Shown: positions 1-10,974 of the stretch, one piece after another
Layout of the letters: each line of letters opens with the position of its first letter
Position numbering within the stretch: the first letter of the stretch is position 1
Assembly (NCBI GenBank): GCA_018806985.1
Contig: JADANN010000352.1
Location: 930,001 to 994,000, forward strand
Length of the DNA: 64,000 nucleotides
Direction of reading: 5' to 3'
DNA from: Angiostrongylus vasorum
Lineage: Eukaryota; Nematoda; Chromadorea; Rhabditida; Metastrongylidae
The notes under the pieces: generated by a model
The model's input: only the letters and a program-made list of their open reading frames with translations
Told to the model about the DNA's origin: nothing
Databases searched by the model: none
Translations under genes and position numbers: made by a program

Positions 1-1
1 T

Positions 2-184
2 GAACAACGGCGTTTTACCATGAGCCGGAAAAAGCGTCTGAATACATTCAAATTTATGGTGGCTTTGAGAAATAATTCTTTGAAGTTAGCAGATTTATAT
101 CCTTTCAAGGAACAATGGAATTTTGCACGAACGAGACGATGGTCTGATCCCGTGTTGAATTTGACAGAGCAGTTAGGCGCATAG
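2..184 (+). CDS. possible C-terminal coding exon, partial at the window edge
   Basis: A frame is open from the first bases of the window to a TAG at 182-184, about 60 codons, with an internal ATG at 20. The residues are mixed and protein-like: a basic patch (SRKKR) near the start, then hydrophobic and polar stretches, ending NLTEQLGA. I see no convincing splice acceptor, and the 5' part lies outside the window. A family-A SINE begins about 60 bp downstream. I do not recognise the product. It could be a last exon or a chance frame. Confidence 0.25.
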   Translation, partial: EQRRFTMSRKKRLNTFKFMVALRNNSLKLADLYPFKEQWNFARTRRWSDPVLNLTEQLGA

Positions 185-242
185 GTTAGGCAAACCTTCA
201 ATTCACCATGATGTGGTCGATTTCGTTATGGTATTCTGCATC

Positions 243-530
243 ACATAGAGCGCTTTTAGTGCAGTGGTTAGAGTTGCCCTGCAATACACAAGGGCTCGAT
301 GCCGCTCACCAGGCTCACTAAGGCTTTCACCCTTTCGGGGTCGGCAAACTGGTAGCAGACTTGTCTGGGCGGATAACAGCATTGGCTAGATACATCGACA
401 AGCCACCACAACTATAGGCCAAAAATGCATTCATTCACGTCTAACGAATTTTAGTAAAGTCGAATGCATCGCGCATCCTTCAGGGATTGATCAACGCCGA
501 GAGCTTTATCCCTTATCCTTTTATCCCTAA
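243..530 (+). repeat. SINE family A copy
   Basis: Nearly full-length and diverged. The head has the A-box-like tagtgcagtggttagag, then the central block (ttcggggtcggcaaactgg, agacttgtctggg), and the tail ends in repeated ttatccctt units, which marks the 3' end of this family. Confidence 0.8.
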
Positions 531-779
531 TATTACAAAGAATACTTAGTGGTCAAACGTTGTAAATTTAGCGTTTAAACGACTTCTTCCTAGTAGTTAG
601 CAAAGAAATGAAGCCGATATTCAACAGTTGATGGAGGGTCAAATATAAAGAAGAACAATTGCAAGAACAAATAACCTGTCTCGGCCTTTCAGACATAAAA
701 AATAAAAAACAAAAAAGCGAGTGTAGGCGCTTCCTTCATTTGTTAACGGACCGTTATCTTTTTATTAGCTGTCTACTAC

Positions 780-1000
780 TAATTTTCACAGCAGGCTGTG
801 ATGTGAAATGCAACCACTATATCGCTGAGATATTTGCAAGACTAAGACCCCAGCCAGATCGAACCGCGTTGATTGATGATGGAAGCGCTAGTTAGAAAAC
901 TGGCGGAGAGAAAGGCATACTGAGAGCCTTAGTGGTGTTGTGAGTAACATGTGAACACTTTTGCTAATATCTCAGCATCATAGTGTTAAAAGGCTTTCTA
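780..1000. repeat. degenerate SINE family B fold-back
   Basis: gctgagatatttgcaag (822-838) and its inverted partner gctaatatctcagcatcat (964-982) bracket a short degenerate core. These blocks match the body of family B, so this is probably an old fold-back copy. The tRNA-like head is hardly recognisable. Confidence 0.45.
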
Positions 1001-1231
1001 ATACTCATGAGGCGTGTCATATCTGTAGCCTGCATGAAGCAGCCAGTCGTTGAAAATTGTTGGCTCAACTGATGAAGTTCGTACCGACGGAAAACGATTG
1101 TGTTCGGCATTTGAAGATTTATCTTTAAGGTGGAATAATTTATGAGTCAATACTAATTTGCAATTCTATTAGATCAATATATTCGTCTAGATTTTTAAAT
1201 TGTTCGGTTTTTTAGAGGTTGTTCTGTAACC

Positions 1232-1320
1232 TTTATTGGGCTAAAATTTCGTCGCCTTTATCTTCTACAGAGTCACTGATTCGAGTCGGTAGTCCTCAGT
1301 TGTTCGTTCTTCCATTGAGT
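1232..1320 (-). repeat. Penelope-type terminal remnant with decayed hammerhead motif
   Basis: Read on the minus strand, a decayed ctgtagaag...gacgaaa...tagcc arrangement follows the same order as the better hammerhead-like motifs elsewhere in the window. The flank gattcgagtcggtagtcc resembles the flank of the copies at 23.5 and 45.0 kb. The core is mutated (CTGTAGA for CTGANGA). Confidence 0.4.
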
Positions 1321-1361
1321 GTCATCGTGTTCGCATATGAAACAATCTCACTCAGCAGCGC

Positions 1362-1456
1362 TCATTTGTAAAGGACAGTTGTTGGCACCGACTGTCCGTT
1401 GATAATCGTTTTTTCTCCGCACAGTCCATCTTGAGGGAAGTCAGTATTATTAACAG
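1362..1456 (-). CDS. possible terminal exon, unknown product
   Basis: On the minus strand a tttactctctgctag acceptor precedes 31 open codons (entry phase 1) ending at the TGA complementary to 1362-1364. The peptide (…NNTDFPQDGLCGEK…TTVLYK) has coding-like composition with one cysteine. No upstream partner exon was identified, and the neighbouring bases carry Penelope-type debris. It may be a real last exon or chance. Confidence 0.3.
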
Positions 1457-1599
1457 CTAGCAGAGAGTAAAACAGTATTTCAAAAATCGACTTTCTGCTT
1501 ACCTCTGCATGACTAATTAGTATGTATTCCTTGGTTGATAAGCTAACAGAAGGTTGACCAAGGACGTGAAGGCTCAGAGGTATGCAAAGGCACCAAGAC

Positions 1600-1950
1600 A
1601 TAAGTTAGCCGATTAAAGCCTTTTTTTTATCAAGCTCCTGTTATTTTACCAATGTGAGAGGGTTCGACTTTTTTTTACCAGACCAGCTCAACCTGTTTCC
1701 ATAAAGACGTTGTATACGTGTAAGACGTAGGATCGCGTACACTTTGTACGAGCTTCAACATGGACTCCGTCGCAAGGCTAGGGTTGAAACACTGAATAAA
1801 AATGGCCAATAAAAAGTTGTTGGGACATTACCAAAACCACTGTTTCCTCAAGCTCTTTTCTTAGATAGCAAGACGCTATCGATGAAGTCGACGGCGCATT
1901 TCTCAGATTTGGGACGAAACTCTCATTATTCCTAACCACTTGCTTGATAT
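1600..1950. other. no feature seen
   Basis: AT-rich unique sequence with no recognisable repeat, no exon with two good splice sites and no long frame. Confidence 0.5.
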
Positions 1951-1951
1951 T

Positions 1952-2330
1952 TGATACTTGAATGGCCCATCCTCACTGGTTGTGCGGGCCCCAGCACAAT
2001 CTCCTTTTTTTTGGAGATTTCCTGGTTAAGCCAATGTGGTTTCCTGGAATTCCAAGGTCATCCTAGCCAAAGTCTGCCCCCAGGTCGTCACCACGACAGG
2101 CAGTCGTAGCCCTTGTGGATCAGAGGGAGATTTGCCACTATGCGACTTTGATACCAAAACGGTGGTGCATCCTGGTATTGGTTTACTCTTAGCTAGGCTT
2201 CCTAATGGAAACGTCGAACTCCTTCTCAGCTTGGGAGACCCTGCCAGGGGATAAATCCCTGCTGTACATTGCAATCTGACGCCCAGGAACACCTCCCACC
2301 ACAATGGGGCGGTAAGCCGTTGGGAGGTTC
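1952..2330 (+). repeat. repeat family C copy
   Basis: Full-length. It opens with tacttgaatggccc and closes with ggtaagccgttgggagg. The family's shared frame is open at 2036-2254 (CGSEGDLPLCDFDTKT, then LARLPNGN). The terminal ggtgttcctgg...gttgggagg part can form a short hairpin. I cannot assign the family to a class. Confidence 0.85.
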
Positions 2331-2399
2331 ACCACCTAATAGGAACCTATAGTGCGGCCTCGCCGATAAGTCTACATAATATCTCTCATGTGAAAGCTA

Positions 2400-2545
2400 A
2401 AAAGGATAAAGCTCTCGGCATTGATCAATCCACGAAAGATGCGCCATGCATTCGACTTCATAAAGCATCGTTAGTGGTGTGAAATGGGAGCAAAGGTCAC
2501 GTGTCTATAGCACGGCACCTCTCACAACTGCGCTAAAGGCACCAA
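2400..2545 (-). repeat. SINE family A copy, internally deleted
   Basis: The 3' end (aaggataaagctctcggc, atgcattcgacttcat) and the tRNA-like head (cacaactgcgctaaa) are present, but the central block is missing. The copy is about half the normal length. Confidence 0.65.
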
Positions 2546-2559
2546 GTTAGGAAAGGTTT

Positions 2560-3300
2560 CTAAAACTCCACAGCCCTTTTATAGTGCGGGAATTTGAAGA
2601 CACGTTGATGATGATCTGCTTTTACAAAGCAGAAACGTTATAAATAGAAGCTTCCCTTAAGGGGTTGATGATGCACACTAAAAAAAGGCTAGTTAAGTCG
2701 ACAATAGACTAACGGAGAGAGGAGAAAACTGTCAAGTAATCCACAAATTTGCCACCGGTGAAAGAGGAATTTCTCAGTTTACTAAAGATCGAATTTGTCC
2801 ATGAAAATCCCGTTTTTCGACAACTAACAGCTCGAGTGAGGTGATGATGGAAAGATGTTTCCCGAACCTACTTTTGGCAATCTTGTCACCTGTTTCCTAG
2901 CATTGAATCGCGATGAAAATGGAGATCGAGCGTCTTATATGGACATGGAAAATTTCACTAAACGGCTAACGAAACGAAAGATGTAATGCAAATAACAAGT
3001 GGTTCTTTATGAACCGGTTGTTGTAATAGGAAAATTTTTCATTGTGATAACCGCTGGATGAGTGATATGCTGAGTTTTGTTCATTGTTTGTTATGGCTAA
3101 AGGAGAGGAGGTAGTATGCACCCAAGCCGCACAGTATGTTTTCTGTGTACGATTTACAAACATTCTAAAAAATAATTCTAAAAATGATGTGACTACATTA
3201 GTATTTATTGGTTGTACTTATGTGGTAGTAGTTATGAGGCGAGGCACTACATGATTTACAAATGTGCTTACTTCTCCGTGAGAATTTGACCGTTAGATTA
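2560..3300. other. no feature seen
   Basis: Unique AT-rich sequence. The only longer frame (minus, about 65 codons near 3.0 kb) has no supporting splice sites. Confidence 0.5.
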
Positions 3301-3315
3301 TGTATCTTGAAAAAT

Positions 3316-3690
3316 CCTCCCAACGGTTTACCGCTTCATCGTTGCTTGGAGGTGTTCCTGGATGTCGGGCTGCGATGCGCTTCAGGGGGATTCATCCCTC
3401 TGGCAGGGTTTCCCTTGCTGAAATTGAGTCCCGTTTCCATCAGGAAGCCCAGCTGAGAGTAAACCGATTCTAGGATCTGTCACCGTCCTGGTACCAAAGT
3501 CGCATAGTGGTAAATCTCCCTCTGATCCACAAGAACGGCAATATCTGTGGTGGTGAAGACCTGGAGCAGACTTCGGCCAGGCTGACCTCGGAACTCCAGG
3601 GAACCATAATGGCTTAACCAGCAAATCTCCGAGAAATGGAGATTGCGCTGGGGCTCGCACAACCATTGAGAACGGGCTGCCCAATTATCA
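3316..3690 (-). repeat. repeat family C copy
   Basis: Full-length and inverted relative to the copy at 1.95 kb. The family frame is open for 100 codons (3382-3684, minus), including CGSEGDLPLCDFGT. It starts with cctcccaacggtttaccg on the + strand. Confidence 0.85.
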
Positions 3691-3719
3691 AAGGAAGTGT
3701 CTTGAAGATTAAAAGAATA

Positions 3720-4930
3720 TTCTTGCTAAAAGCATGAATTTAGCGTTCATGCGATTTTTTACCAGACCTAGAGAATTCTCCGTAAGGTGAGAATTGAGTT
3801 TTTTGAAATTTTTTATTGCAATCAGATAGTCATTATTTTAGAGATGATGGAAGAACAAATGCATTTGGACGTTTGAGATCTGTGAGTAGAAGACGAAAAA
3901 ACTGTAAGTACCTTTGTCATTTGTTAACAAACTATCTAGATAAACGAGGGGGCTCATGTGAAAGGCATATATGGTGGAATGATTGAAAACAAAAGTTCGG
4001 TTTCTGCTGCGGATAAACCTTTTGGTGAAAAGCCTTTATTCTCCTCACAGTTTCTTGTTTTCCACTGCCTCTATCCTGTGTCGTGATCAGAGAAAACTAT
4101 CGTCCCTACTGATTGGATTTTTTCCGCTGTGGGTGTTCTTTGAAAAAGTTTACGAGGATCACTGTGGTACATATGTCGGTTTCACAGTTGCCTTTAGTTG
4201 ACGAAAACCTCAAACACGTAGATTGGCACTCAAGGATAAGATAGATGTGAACTGTTCTTCACAACTGTGTGTGTAATATCAATTATAACAAACCTCAGAA
4301 CTTCAAACTTTTTGTGGATGTGATTCAGAATTTTTAGTGCAGTTGAAGTTTTATAGCACTTCTTTGCTGCGTAAATGAGCCAGGGAAGAGCCATTAAATT
4401 GAAAAAGTCAGTGTTTCGGATCCGTTAGTTGACCGCCAGTTCCAGTGAAATGCCTGAAGACGGCTATGATGCTTTCATTCATACGCACAATTCCTCTTCC
4501 ACGTTGCCCTCGATGTTCGTGGAATATCTAATATACACAACTAGGTGTTCTTTGCTGCCAAAAAAGTCATCCAATTCGATTTTTTCATCTTCGCACCATA
4601 GATTTGTCATGATCGATCTCGGTCTTCCTCCAATTTACCCTTTGTGCAGTTCCCTTTCTATGTTGAGTTCTTTCAGCGTCGTTGCTTCTTCGAAAAGTCG
4701 TCGATGTTACCTACAAAGCGGAGTTTGATAGGAACTTTCCCATTTTCGGCTTTTTTCATCTCAACAGAGCGATTTCGTTTCCCATTCCAATAAGGTTGTG
4801 AACAGCTTTGGTGAATTAGTGCCACCTTGTAAGGCCTTTTTATACGGCAGCAGCAAGCTCCCGTTGGAGAAGCTGTGTTTTCGTTGTGCAGTTACGAAAA
4901 AAGTAGACAAGAGTTTTTATGTAGGACAGT
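3720..4930. other. no firm feature; one open frame
   Basis: Unique sequence. A + frame at 4429-4728 (99 codons, serine-rich) is open but has no ATG near its start and no good splice sites. I do not call it a gene. Confidence 0.4.
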
Positions 4931-4938
4931 TCTACTCT

Positions 4939-5190
4939 TTAATTAATGAAAAGTGTTAGAATAGCATTCGCTCCGTCATTGTCTTTTCCATAGACAACAA
5001 AGGTTTGAACAATTGAGAGATGGCATTCGCGACAGACTTCTATGATCCCTAACGCTATTTTGATTTGCAGCAAAATATTTACTCTTTCAACTGGTAGGGC
5101 TTCTTCCAATGTCCTTGATATACGCGATAGATAATCTTTGTGAGCAGCCGTACAGTAAACACAAAAAGCGAGTCGGGTTACGACAATCAC
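4939..5190 (-). CDS. possible coding exon, unknown product
   Basis: A minus-strand frame of 83 codons with mixed, protein-like composition, including VTRLAFCVYCTAAHKDY near the start and CRECHLSIVQTFVVYG near the end. Two Cys-x2-Cys pairs are visible (CVYC, CREC). It ends at a TAA close to 4939. No clear acceptor or conserved family was seen. The Cys pairs could fit several small-domain families, but there is too little to choose. It may be a terminal exon. Confidence 0.3.
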   Translation of the reverse strand: MIVVTRLAFCVYCTAAHKDYLSRISRTLEEALPVERVNILLQIKIALGIIEVCRECHLSIVQTFVVYGKDNDGANAILTLFIN

Positions 5191-5275
5191 TTTGGCTACT
5201 CTTTTAGTGCGTTAGGTGCTATATCCTCCACTGCTCATGGATCTTTTTCGCTATGAAGATGAAATGCCATATAGG

Positions 5276-5560
5276 GCGCGCGTGGCGCAGTGGTCGGAGG
5301 CACCCTGCAACACACACGTTGAATCGATCCTAGCTCCCATGGCTCACCAAGCCCTCCATCCCTTTGCAATTTGGTGTCGGACTTGTTTGGAAGGATAGCA
5401 GCACTTAATCGATAAATCGGTAGGCCACCAGCGAGTCATTGTAATGGTCAGATATGCATTCACTTACCTCTAAAGTGATGCTTAATGAAGTCGATTGCAC
5501 GAAGCATGTTTCTAGAACTGATCAACGTTGACTCATCTTTTATCCTTTATACGTCGCTGT
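5276..5560 (+). repeat. SINE family A copy
   Basis: Good 5' head: cgcgtggcgcagtggtcgg (A box TGGCGCAGTGG), then cgttgaatcgatccta as the B-box region. The 3' end reads ttttatcctttatac. Confidence 0.85.
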
Positions 5561-5666
5561 TTGCCATCTGAGAAACCATAACCAGAGCTGTAGAGCGTTG
5601 ATAGTTTAGAAACAATGTCTACCTTTACCGGATAGATGATTAACATTAACAACTGCCGACATTAAG

Positions 5667-8600
5667 GAAGTCTGCGCAATCGAAGTCAAAGTCAGGTGAA
5701 AGGCGTAAAGTAAGTTTTTCTTCCAAAAACATTTTCACTTCTCAAATTGCTTTTGGCAGTAGCTTCTTATTAGCAAACATTAATGTACTATTTTTACTTA
5801 AATATTTGCAGGCTAGGTCAAAAAATCGAAAAGAAAACGAATGCTGGTTCAAAGAGTAAGTCATTAGAGATCAAGTCAACTACGAAAGCAACCTTAAAAA
5901 GTCTTCTTTTTTTCTAAAGCATAAGGCATCATACATTGCACCGATCACAGCACTTCTTGCCTTTGACTCCCTTTTCCTTTACCCTATCGCTATAAACGGA
6001 GGCCTTCGTATTGTGTGTGGGTTCATATGGTTGACGATTTTCGCTCTTTTCATGAATGTCGTTGGACATTGGACAAGTTGGTTCACGGTACAGTTCTTGC
6101 ATAGATGTGATAACGTGTTCCCAGGTCCTCAACACGGGCGGTAACGAGCTGTTGTGGATTGGAGAGCGCGAACTTATCCCAAACAGGGTCGGTATCAACT
6201 TTCCGGCACTTATGAGCCTTTGACATATGGAACCAGGAGCTTGAGCATATTGAGCGCCATGTGAATTCTCTAATACCACTGCTGAATCCTACGGAAAATA
6301 AATTAAAGCAATTGATCATTTTCTTTCATCTAGTTCTATCGATCAGTGCCATCAGCAATCACCCGTCAAGGGGATTGATCTGCGGAGCCCAAATCGGCAA
6401 TGAACCCAGCTAAGCTGAGGCTGTAGTCTAAATTATGTTAACTTTTATTTACTCCCTATCACAAAAAATTATAATATGCAGTAAAAAAATATGTTAGCAC
6501 AGTGACTGTTTTTTTACACCACCCACCTCTCACACAATTCTGATGCTTAGTGAACGCAGTGCGATGTCGAACCAGCACTGTGTTCGTAATGATCGGCACA
6601 ACTACTACTGCGTTGAGCGACAAAATTGGTTGTTTACTTAGTTCTGACCATGTATTTGTGATTATAAATAGTTAAGAGAAGTAATTCTGTTGAGGAAACC
6701 ACGCTGGCGATAATCAAAAGGCGAAAAATGAAACAGTAAGGAGTAAGGTAAAAGCAACATAGCGGCAGGCAACATAGCGATGTGCGACAAAGAATTACTG
6801 AAAAAGGAGAAGTTCGTTTGCTAATTGTTGGCTTTTGTTTATATTTCGGTTAATACGATGAGCAGACTGCAGAAATGCTTTGTATGCAAGGATATTTTTC
6901 TTCAGTTGAGCTCGGATATAAACTATCGCTTTGATTAAGCCTTTTGTTTCGCGCATTCCATAGAATTAGGTGTCAGCGATTCCAGTTTATTGCACCATTT
7001 GCAAATATTCCAGAATAACGTTGCACCAACACAACTCAGCGCAATAGGTGACGTATCAAAAGCAAAGAACACATCAAGGGATCGAAAACAGGCAGGATCA
7101 AAAGAATCACTACTTGTAAGACACTCATCGTTTTCCAACGTTCTTTGTTTCTACAGAGAAAAGAATAATGCTTTCGGCGTTGATCAATCCCTGAGTGATG
7201 TACCATGCGTTCGACTTCACTAACCATCGCTGGAGGTGACTGAATACATATCTGGCCTTTACAATGACTCGCGGTGGCCTACCGATTTATCGAGGCAGTG
7301 CTGCTATCCTCGCAGACAGGTCTGGTACTAATTTGCCGACCCCGGAGGGATGAAAGCCTTGGTGAGCCACGGGCGCAACGATCGATACCATGTGTGTGTT
7401 GCAGGGTGCCTCCGACAACTGCGCCACACGCTCTTCGTTTGTACAGATAATAAAGGAATCCTTGACAGTACGGCGAAATGCTATTGTTCAGACTGAAAAT
7501 GAAGTTGAGTGTGCACAAAGTTTTAATGACTCTCTGGAAATATAGGCTGTAACGATGAGAGGATAAATGGCGAATTTAAAGTAGACCATCTGAGAATTGA
7601 AGGTAGGTGTTACAAAAACCGGAAAAATTCTAGTTCTGAAAACAAAATCAATAGTTGCGAAACTCCGGACCGCAGGTGTCTGCGGTGGGGAACAAACGCG
7701 CTATTGTTCTTTCCCGGGAAGTAACGCGTTCACCACCACACCATGCGGGTCCTTCGTTTCGACTGTCTCTCAGCTAGTTCTATCGCTGATGGCAGAGCTG
7801 ATGGCAGAGATCGATAGAACTAGCTGAAAGACAGGCGAAAAAGTATGATCCGCATAGTATGGTGGTGAACGCGTTACTCCCCGCAAAGCATAATAGCGCC
7901 CCACCGCAGACACCTGTGGTCCGGAGTTTTGCAAATATCTCAGCACTGTCGAAGTTATATTTCGCAATATACCCTACCACTAAAAAAGAGCAGGCAGTAA
8001 ATAAAACGGTTAAAACGAATAGTTTCTTTTCTATTTGTACGCGCCTCTTGTAGAACGATGGAAAGACGAAGTATTTTCGTACTTCATACAACATCAGTTT
8101 TTCGTTTGTTTACTGAAATGACACCTGAGAAGCGTCCTACGTATTTATTTTTGTTTAAATAGGTGCTTGTAGTACTAGTGGAAGACAAATGCATGTTCGT
8201 TCTTTACAAAAGATCAATTTTTATCTTAATTATTGACATAACAACAGACCCAGAGTATTCTCCTTCTGTATTTTCGCGAATAATCATGTCGATGTTACGG
8301 TTTCTACTACGAACGGAAGGTATGCTTCAACAGTGCAACACATTTGCAAACAGGTCTTAGTGGCGCGTGTGATGCAGTGGTCGGAGGCGCCCTGCAACAC
8401 ACACGTTGAATCGATCCTACCGCCCATGGCTCACCAAGCCCTCCATCCCTTACAGTTTGGTGTCGGACTTGTTTGGAAGGATAGCAGCACATAGTCGATA
8501 AATCGGTAGGCCACCGCGAGTCATTGTAAAAGGCCAGATATGCATTCAGGCACTTCCAAACGATGCTTAATGAAGTCGAATGCATGGCGCATCCCTTTGA

Positions 8601-9634
8601 TCAACGCTGACAGCTTCATCCTTTATCCTTTATAACAGAGAAGAACTAACCATTTTTTTTAACTTTTGCTCAAACATGTTCTTTACAGAGCAGCTGAAAG
8701 TCTATAGTAATATTTAACTTTTATTTACCGCCTATTGTTTTTTTTTCCATGGCATGGCGTTATGTGGAACACAACCACAATGGAGCTGAAATTTGAGAAA
8801 ACTCCGAAGCCCAAGGGAGCTTTGAACCCGCGATTACCCTTTTCGCGGGCTCACGTGTTGTGCACCGCACCTCGGTTTCTCATGCTAGTAGCATCGTTAG
8901 CGTAAAAAAATAAATGGTCAAGAGAAAGGGCAAAACAATCAAAATGGGTCCAGGGGGCGTCTTTCATCTCGTTTTGCTTAAAGGGCGTCTTCAGAAGAAA
9001 TTGTCTGACTTCCGATCCGACATATTTTCCCAATAAATGGTTTCTATGGTTGTCCAGAGATGCTCGGAAAACCGGTGCCTGATCGTGACCGCAGACTTGC
9101 GTGCCTTCTGAATTAGAAGAAGGTTAGCCATCCTGAGACTGGGTTTTTTTCATGACGACAGCATTAGTGGCATTGATTTGTTTTAGCTGGGCATTGTTAT
9201 GAAAATGTTGAACTTCCACATTGGGGGGAACCTGCTGGAAGGAAAAAGTCCCCACATCTTCGACGCCTCATAACATGGCTAGCTACAGCAAAGTGCTAAG
9301 TTATTGTGGCGTCAGAATTTCAGCACAGTAAACTAAGTGATCCGAGCCAGAGTCATTCCACAGTGTCGAGATATGTGGAATAGTCATTGAATTCGATTTT
9401 GAGCTTAAGAATTATTGAGTCGTCTTAACCATGTATTCCTCAAAGAACGTCAACAAGCTATGAACTTCGTGCTAAAATTAAGCAGAAAACCTGTGCTAAA
9501 AGTGCAATGCTTTCTTTTTCAGGACCGCAGCTACACCGTATTCGAGAAAACAGCTGCTCCAAAACGGCCAGCAGTTGTGAATGATCCTCCTCTTAATGTT
9601 ACATGCAAAGGGAAACCGATTAATACTGGTTTAA
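5667..9634 (+). CDS. multi-exon gene model (five exons), unknown polar/basic protein, partial
   Basis: Five short exons fit one reading frame: 5667-5709 (entry phase 1, exit 2), 5812-5855 (2 to 1), 6695-6735 (1 to 0), 7014-7115 (0 to 0) and 9523-9634 (0 to 1). Donors are gtaagttt, gtaagtca, gtaaggag, gtaagaca and gtaagatc. The best acceptors are taaatatttgcag, gcaaatattccag and tttctttttcag; those of exons 1 and 3 are weaker. The encoded chain is polar and basic: NRSQSQVKGVK, LGQKIEKKTNAGSK, NHAGDNQKAKNET, then VSKAKNTSRDRKQAGSKE and SYTVFEKTAAPKRP. It could be a low-complexity linker of a larger protein. A second frame through exons 1-2 is also phase-compatible but meets a stop in exon 3. 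The introns hold SINE families A, B and D. Missing ends: no start codon or stop is assigned. The product is not recognised. Confidence 0.5.
5990..6255 (-). repeat. SINE family D copy
   Basis: Lies in the second presumed intron of the gene model. The family's 3' part (tcatgaatgtcgttggacattg on +) and the central ggtcggtatcaactttcc are recognisable. A 116-codon minus frame crosses it and is a by-product of the repeat. Confidence 0.6.
6320..6480 (-). repeat. SINE family B, 5' extension fragment
   Basis: ctagttctatcgatcagtg, then cagcaatcacccgtca and aatcggcaatgaacccagc match the 5' extension seen in longer family-B copies at 37.3 and 44.7 kb. The tRNA-like head itself is absent. Confidence 0.6.
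6525..6612 (-). repeat. SINE family D head fragment
   Basis: The minus strand carries an A-box-like region (cgcagtagtag...) and a B-box-like ctggttcgacatcgc. Only the tRNA-like head remains. Confidence 0.5.
7150..7437 (-). repeat. SINE family A copy
   Basis: Complete copy within the large presumed intron of the 5.7-9.6 kb gene. The 3' tail (gaaaagaataatgctttcgg) begins 35 bp after the exon ending at 7115. The head ends at the complement of cgtgtggcgcagttgtcgg. Confidence 0.85.
7657..8011 (+). repeat. SINE family B fold-back insertion with target-site duplication
   Basis: A near-complete copy in + orientation (head 7800-7905, 3' end caggcagtaaataaaacgg) is preceded by an inverted copy of its own first part (7657-7790). 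The arms are about 130 bp and meet around a spacer of about 10 bp near 7795. The unit is bounded by similar 13-bp repeats, aaaatcaatagtt (7644-7656) and aaaacgaatagtt (8012-8024), which match at 11 of 13 positions. Confidence 0.8.
8363..8640 (+). repeat. SINE family A copy
   Basis: Head cgcgtgtgatgcagtggtcgg, B-box region cgttgaatcgatcctac, tail ctttatcctttataac. It closely resembles the copy at 5.3 kb and shares the same cgttgaatcgatccta variant, so the two probably belong to one subfamily. Confidence 0.85.
8705..8880 (-). repeat. SINE family B variant with a different tRNA-like head
   Basis: The family-B 3' end (aacttttatttaccgcctat) is followed by a core that differs from the main family: gcgattacccttttcgcggg. 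It is a separate subfamily sharing the tail. Confidence 0.5.
8890..9500. other. intronic sequence, no further feature
   Basis: Unique sequence between repeats, upstream of the exon at 9523. A 60-codon minus frame overlaps the preceding repeat and has no splice support. Confidence 0.4.
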
Positions 9635-9653
9635 GTAAGATCGTCGATAACAG

Positions 9654-9744
9654 TAATAATAATAATAATAATGATAATAATAATAATAATAATAATAATA
9701 ATGGTAATAATAATGATAATAATAATAATAATAGTAATAATAAC
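9654..9744 (+). repeat. (AAT)n microsatellite
   Basis: About 90 bp of AAT units interrupted by GAT, GGT and AGT triplets, starting 20 bp inside the intron after the exon ending at 9634. It creates a spurious polyasparagine frame on + and polytyrosine or polyisoleucine frames on the minus strand. Confidence 0.95.
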
Positions 9745-9804
9745 AATGAGCACAACAAAGGTAGCAATAACTGTAACTTTGATGGAGGTATTTACACCAG
9801 TTTT

Positions 9805-9945
9805 TTTCCAATCATGAACGTAACAGAGCTGAGACATTCCCACGTGGACTGGAGGAAAGCATTGCTGCAGAGATCGAACGAGAGCGTTTTGCTTCCTGAT
9901 GGACTGCATCGATAACCACTGCGCTATCACCACTAATAGCAAAGA
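9805..9945 (-). repeat. SINE family D-like copy, head region
   Basis: The minus strand begins ggtgatagcgcagtggtta (A-box TAGCGCAGTGG), with cgttcgatctctgc as the B-box region. A related copy is at 29.0-29.2 kb. Confidence 0.6.
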
Positions 9946-10039
9946 TCGTAGTAATAATAGGAGCAACAAAAACAATAGGGATAAGAATATCGGGAAATGA
10001 CACAAATAATATCACCAGCAGTCATGAATCCTTAATTGG

Positions 10040-10960
10040 TTCAGTGGAGTCAAAGAGATGGACAAGGATTCAGATGCTCATTGTCTTCTTTTCTTCACAG
10101 CTCTTGAGCTAAGCATTTCACTATCTTGATTTCCGGTCTCAAGTATACATAGCCTAGTCATGGAAATTATAATCCACTTTGGAAAACTTTTCAAATTTTT
10201 AGAAATTCCTAGGTTTCGTCTCCTTTCTAACCTGATGTATAAACTCGGTGAGAGGTACTGCCAATTCTAGCTCCCGTTCTTCCAGACGTGAACGTCTGGC
10301 TCGAATCAGTAATTGCTTAAAGAAATAAGGTCCATAAAAAATCTTGTGCTCTAAAGGAAACCAGTTCTACAAACTACTCTCTTGTTGCATGTTTCGAAGA
10401 CGTCTCATATACGACGTTTTATTACGCGATGTTTGTTCGCATTAAGCCAGTCCGATGAGGTTCTCGATCATTTTGGCATCCACCATCGTATGTTAAGTAG
10501 AAGCCTTCTACACTATCGTCCATGCATTGTTAGTGCGAACGATCACCAAATTCCTCTAGAGCCTTAGTGAGCAAAAACGGTGTTGAAATATGACAGGCTG
10601 TTCGTATTCTTCTTTCCAACATTGTCGTATCGGAAGTTCACTCGGTGCCAAAAAAAAACAGAACCTGCTATTTTTTATGCTCTACAAACAGGGCTAGACA
10701 TATTTAGCCATATGATTATTTATACGAAATATGCAATGCTCTTAGGACTAGGAGGAAACTTCATTTGCCCCAGCCGAATCGTGTACTAAGAATAAAATCC
10801 AAATCATTACATGAAAATTATTTCTTCCGCAGAAAAAGCACAAGGGAAATCAATACAATGAAAACCAAAAATGCCCAAGACTAAACCTCTATTAAACTCG
10901 CTATTGATTACATAAATTACTGTTTTCTTGATGAGCAGACAAGAGGTTGTTATAACAGCA
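10040..10960. other. no firm feature seen
   Basis: Unique AT-rich sequence. A + frame at 10382-10567 is open but has no ATG at its start and no splice support. Confidence 0.4.
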
Positions 10961-10974
10961 TTTCATTCACAACA

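Noticed and set aside
5929..6279. 116-codon minus ORF as a gene
   Set aside because: Covers a SINE D copy almost exactly.
9415..9915. 166-codon polyasparagine frame as a gene
   Set aside because: It joins a real-looking exon (9523-9634) to the (AAT)n microsatellite and a SINE head; the gtaag donor ends the exon before the repeat.
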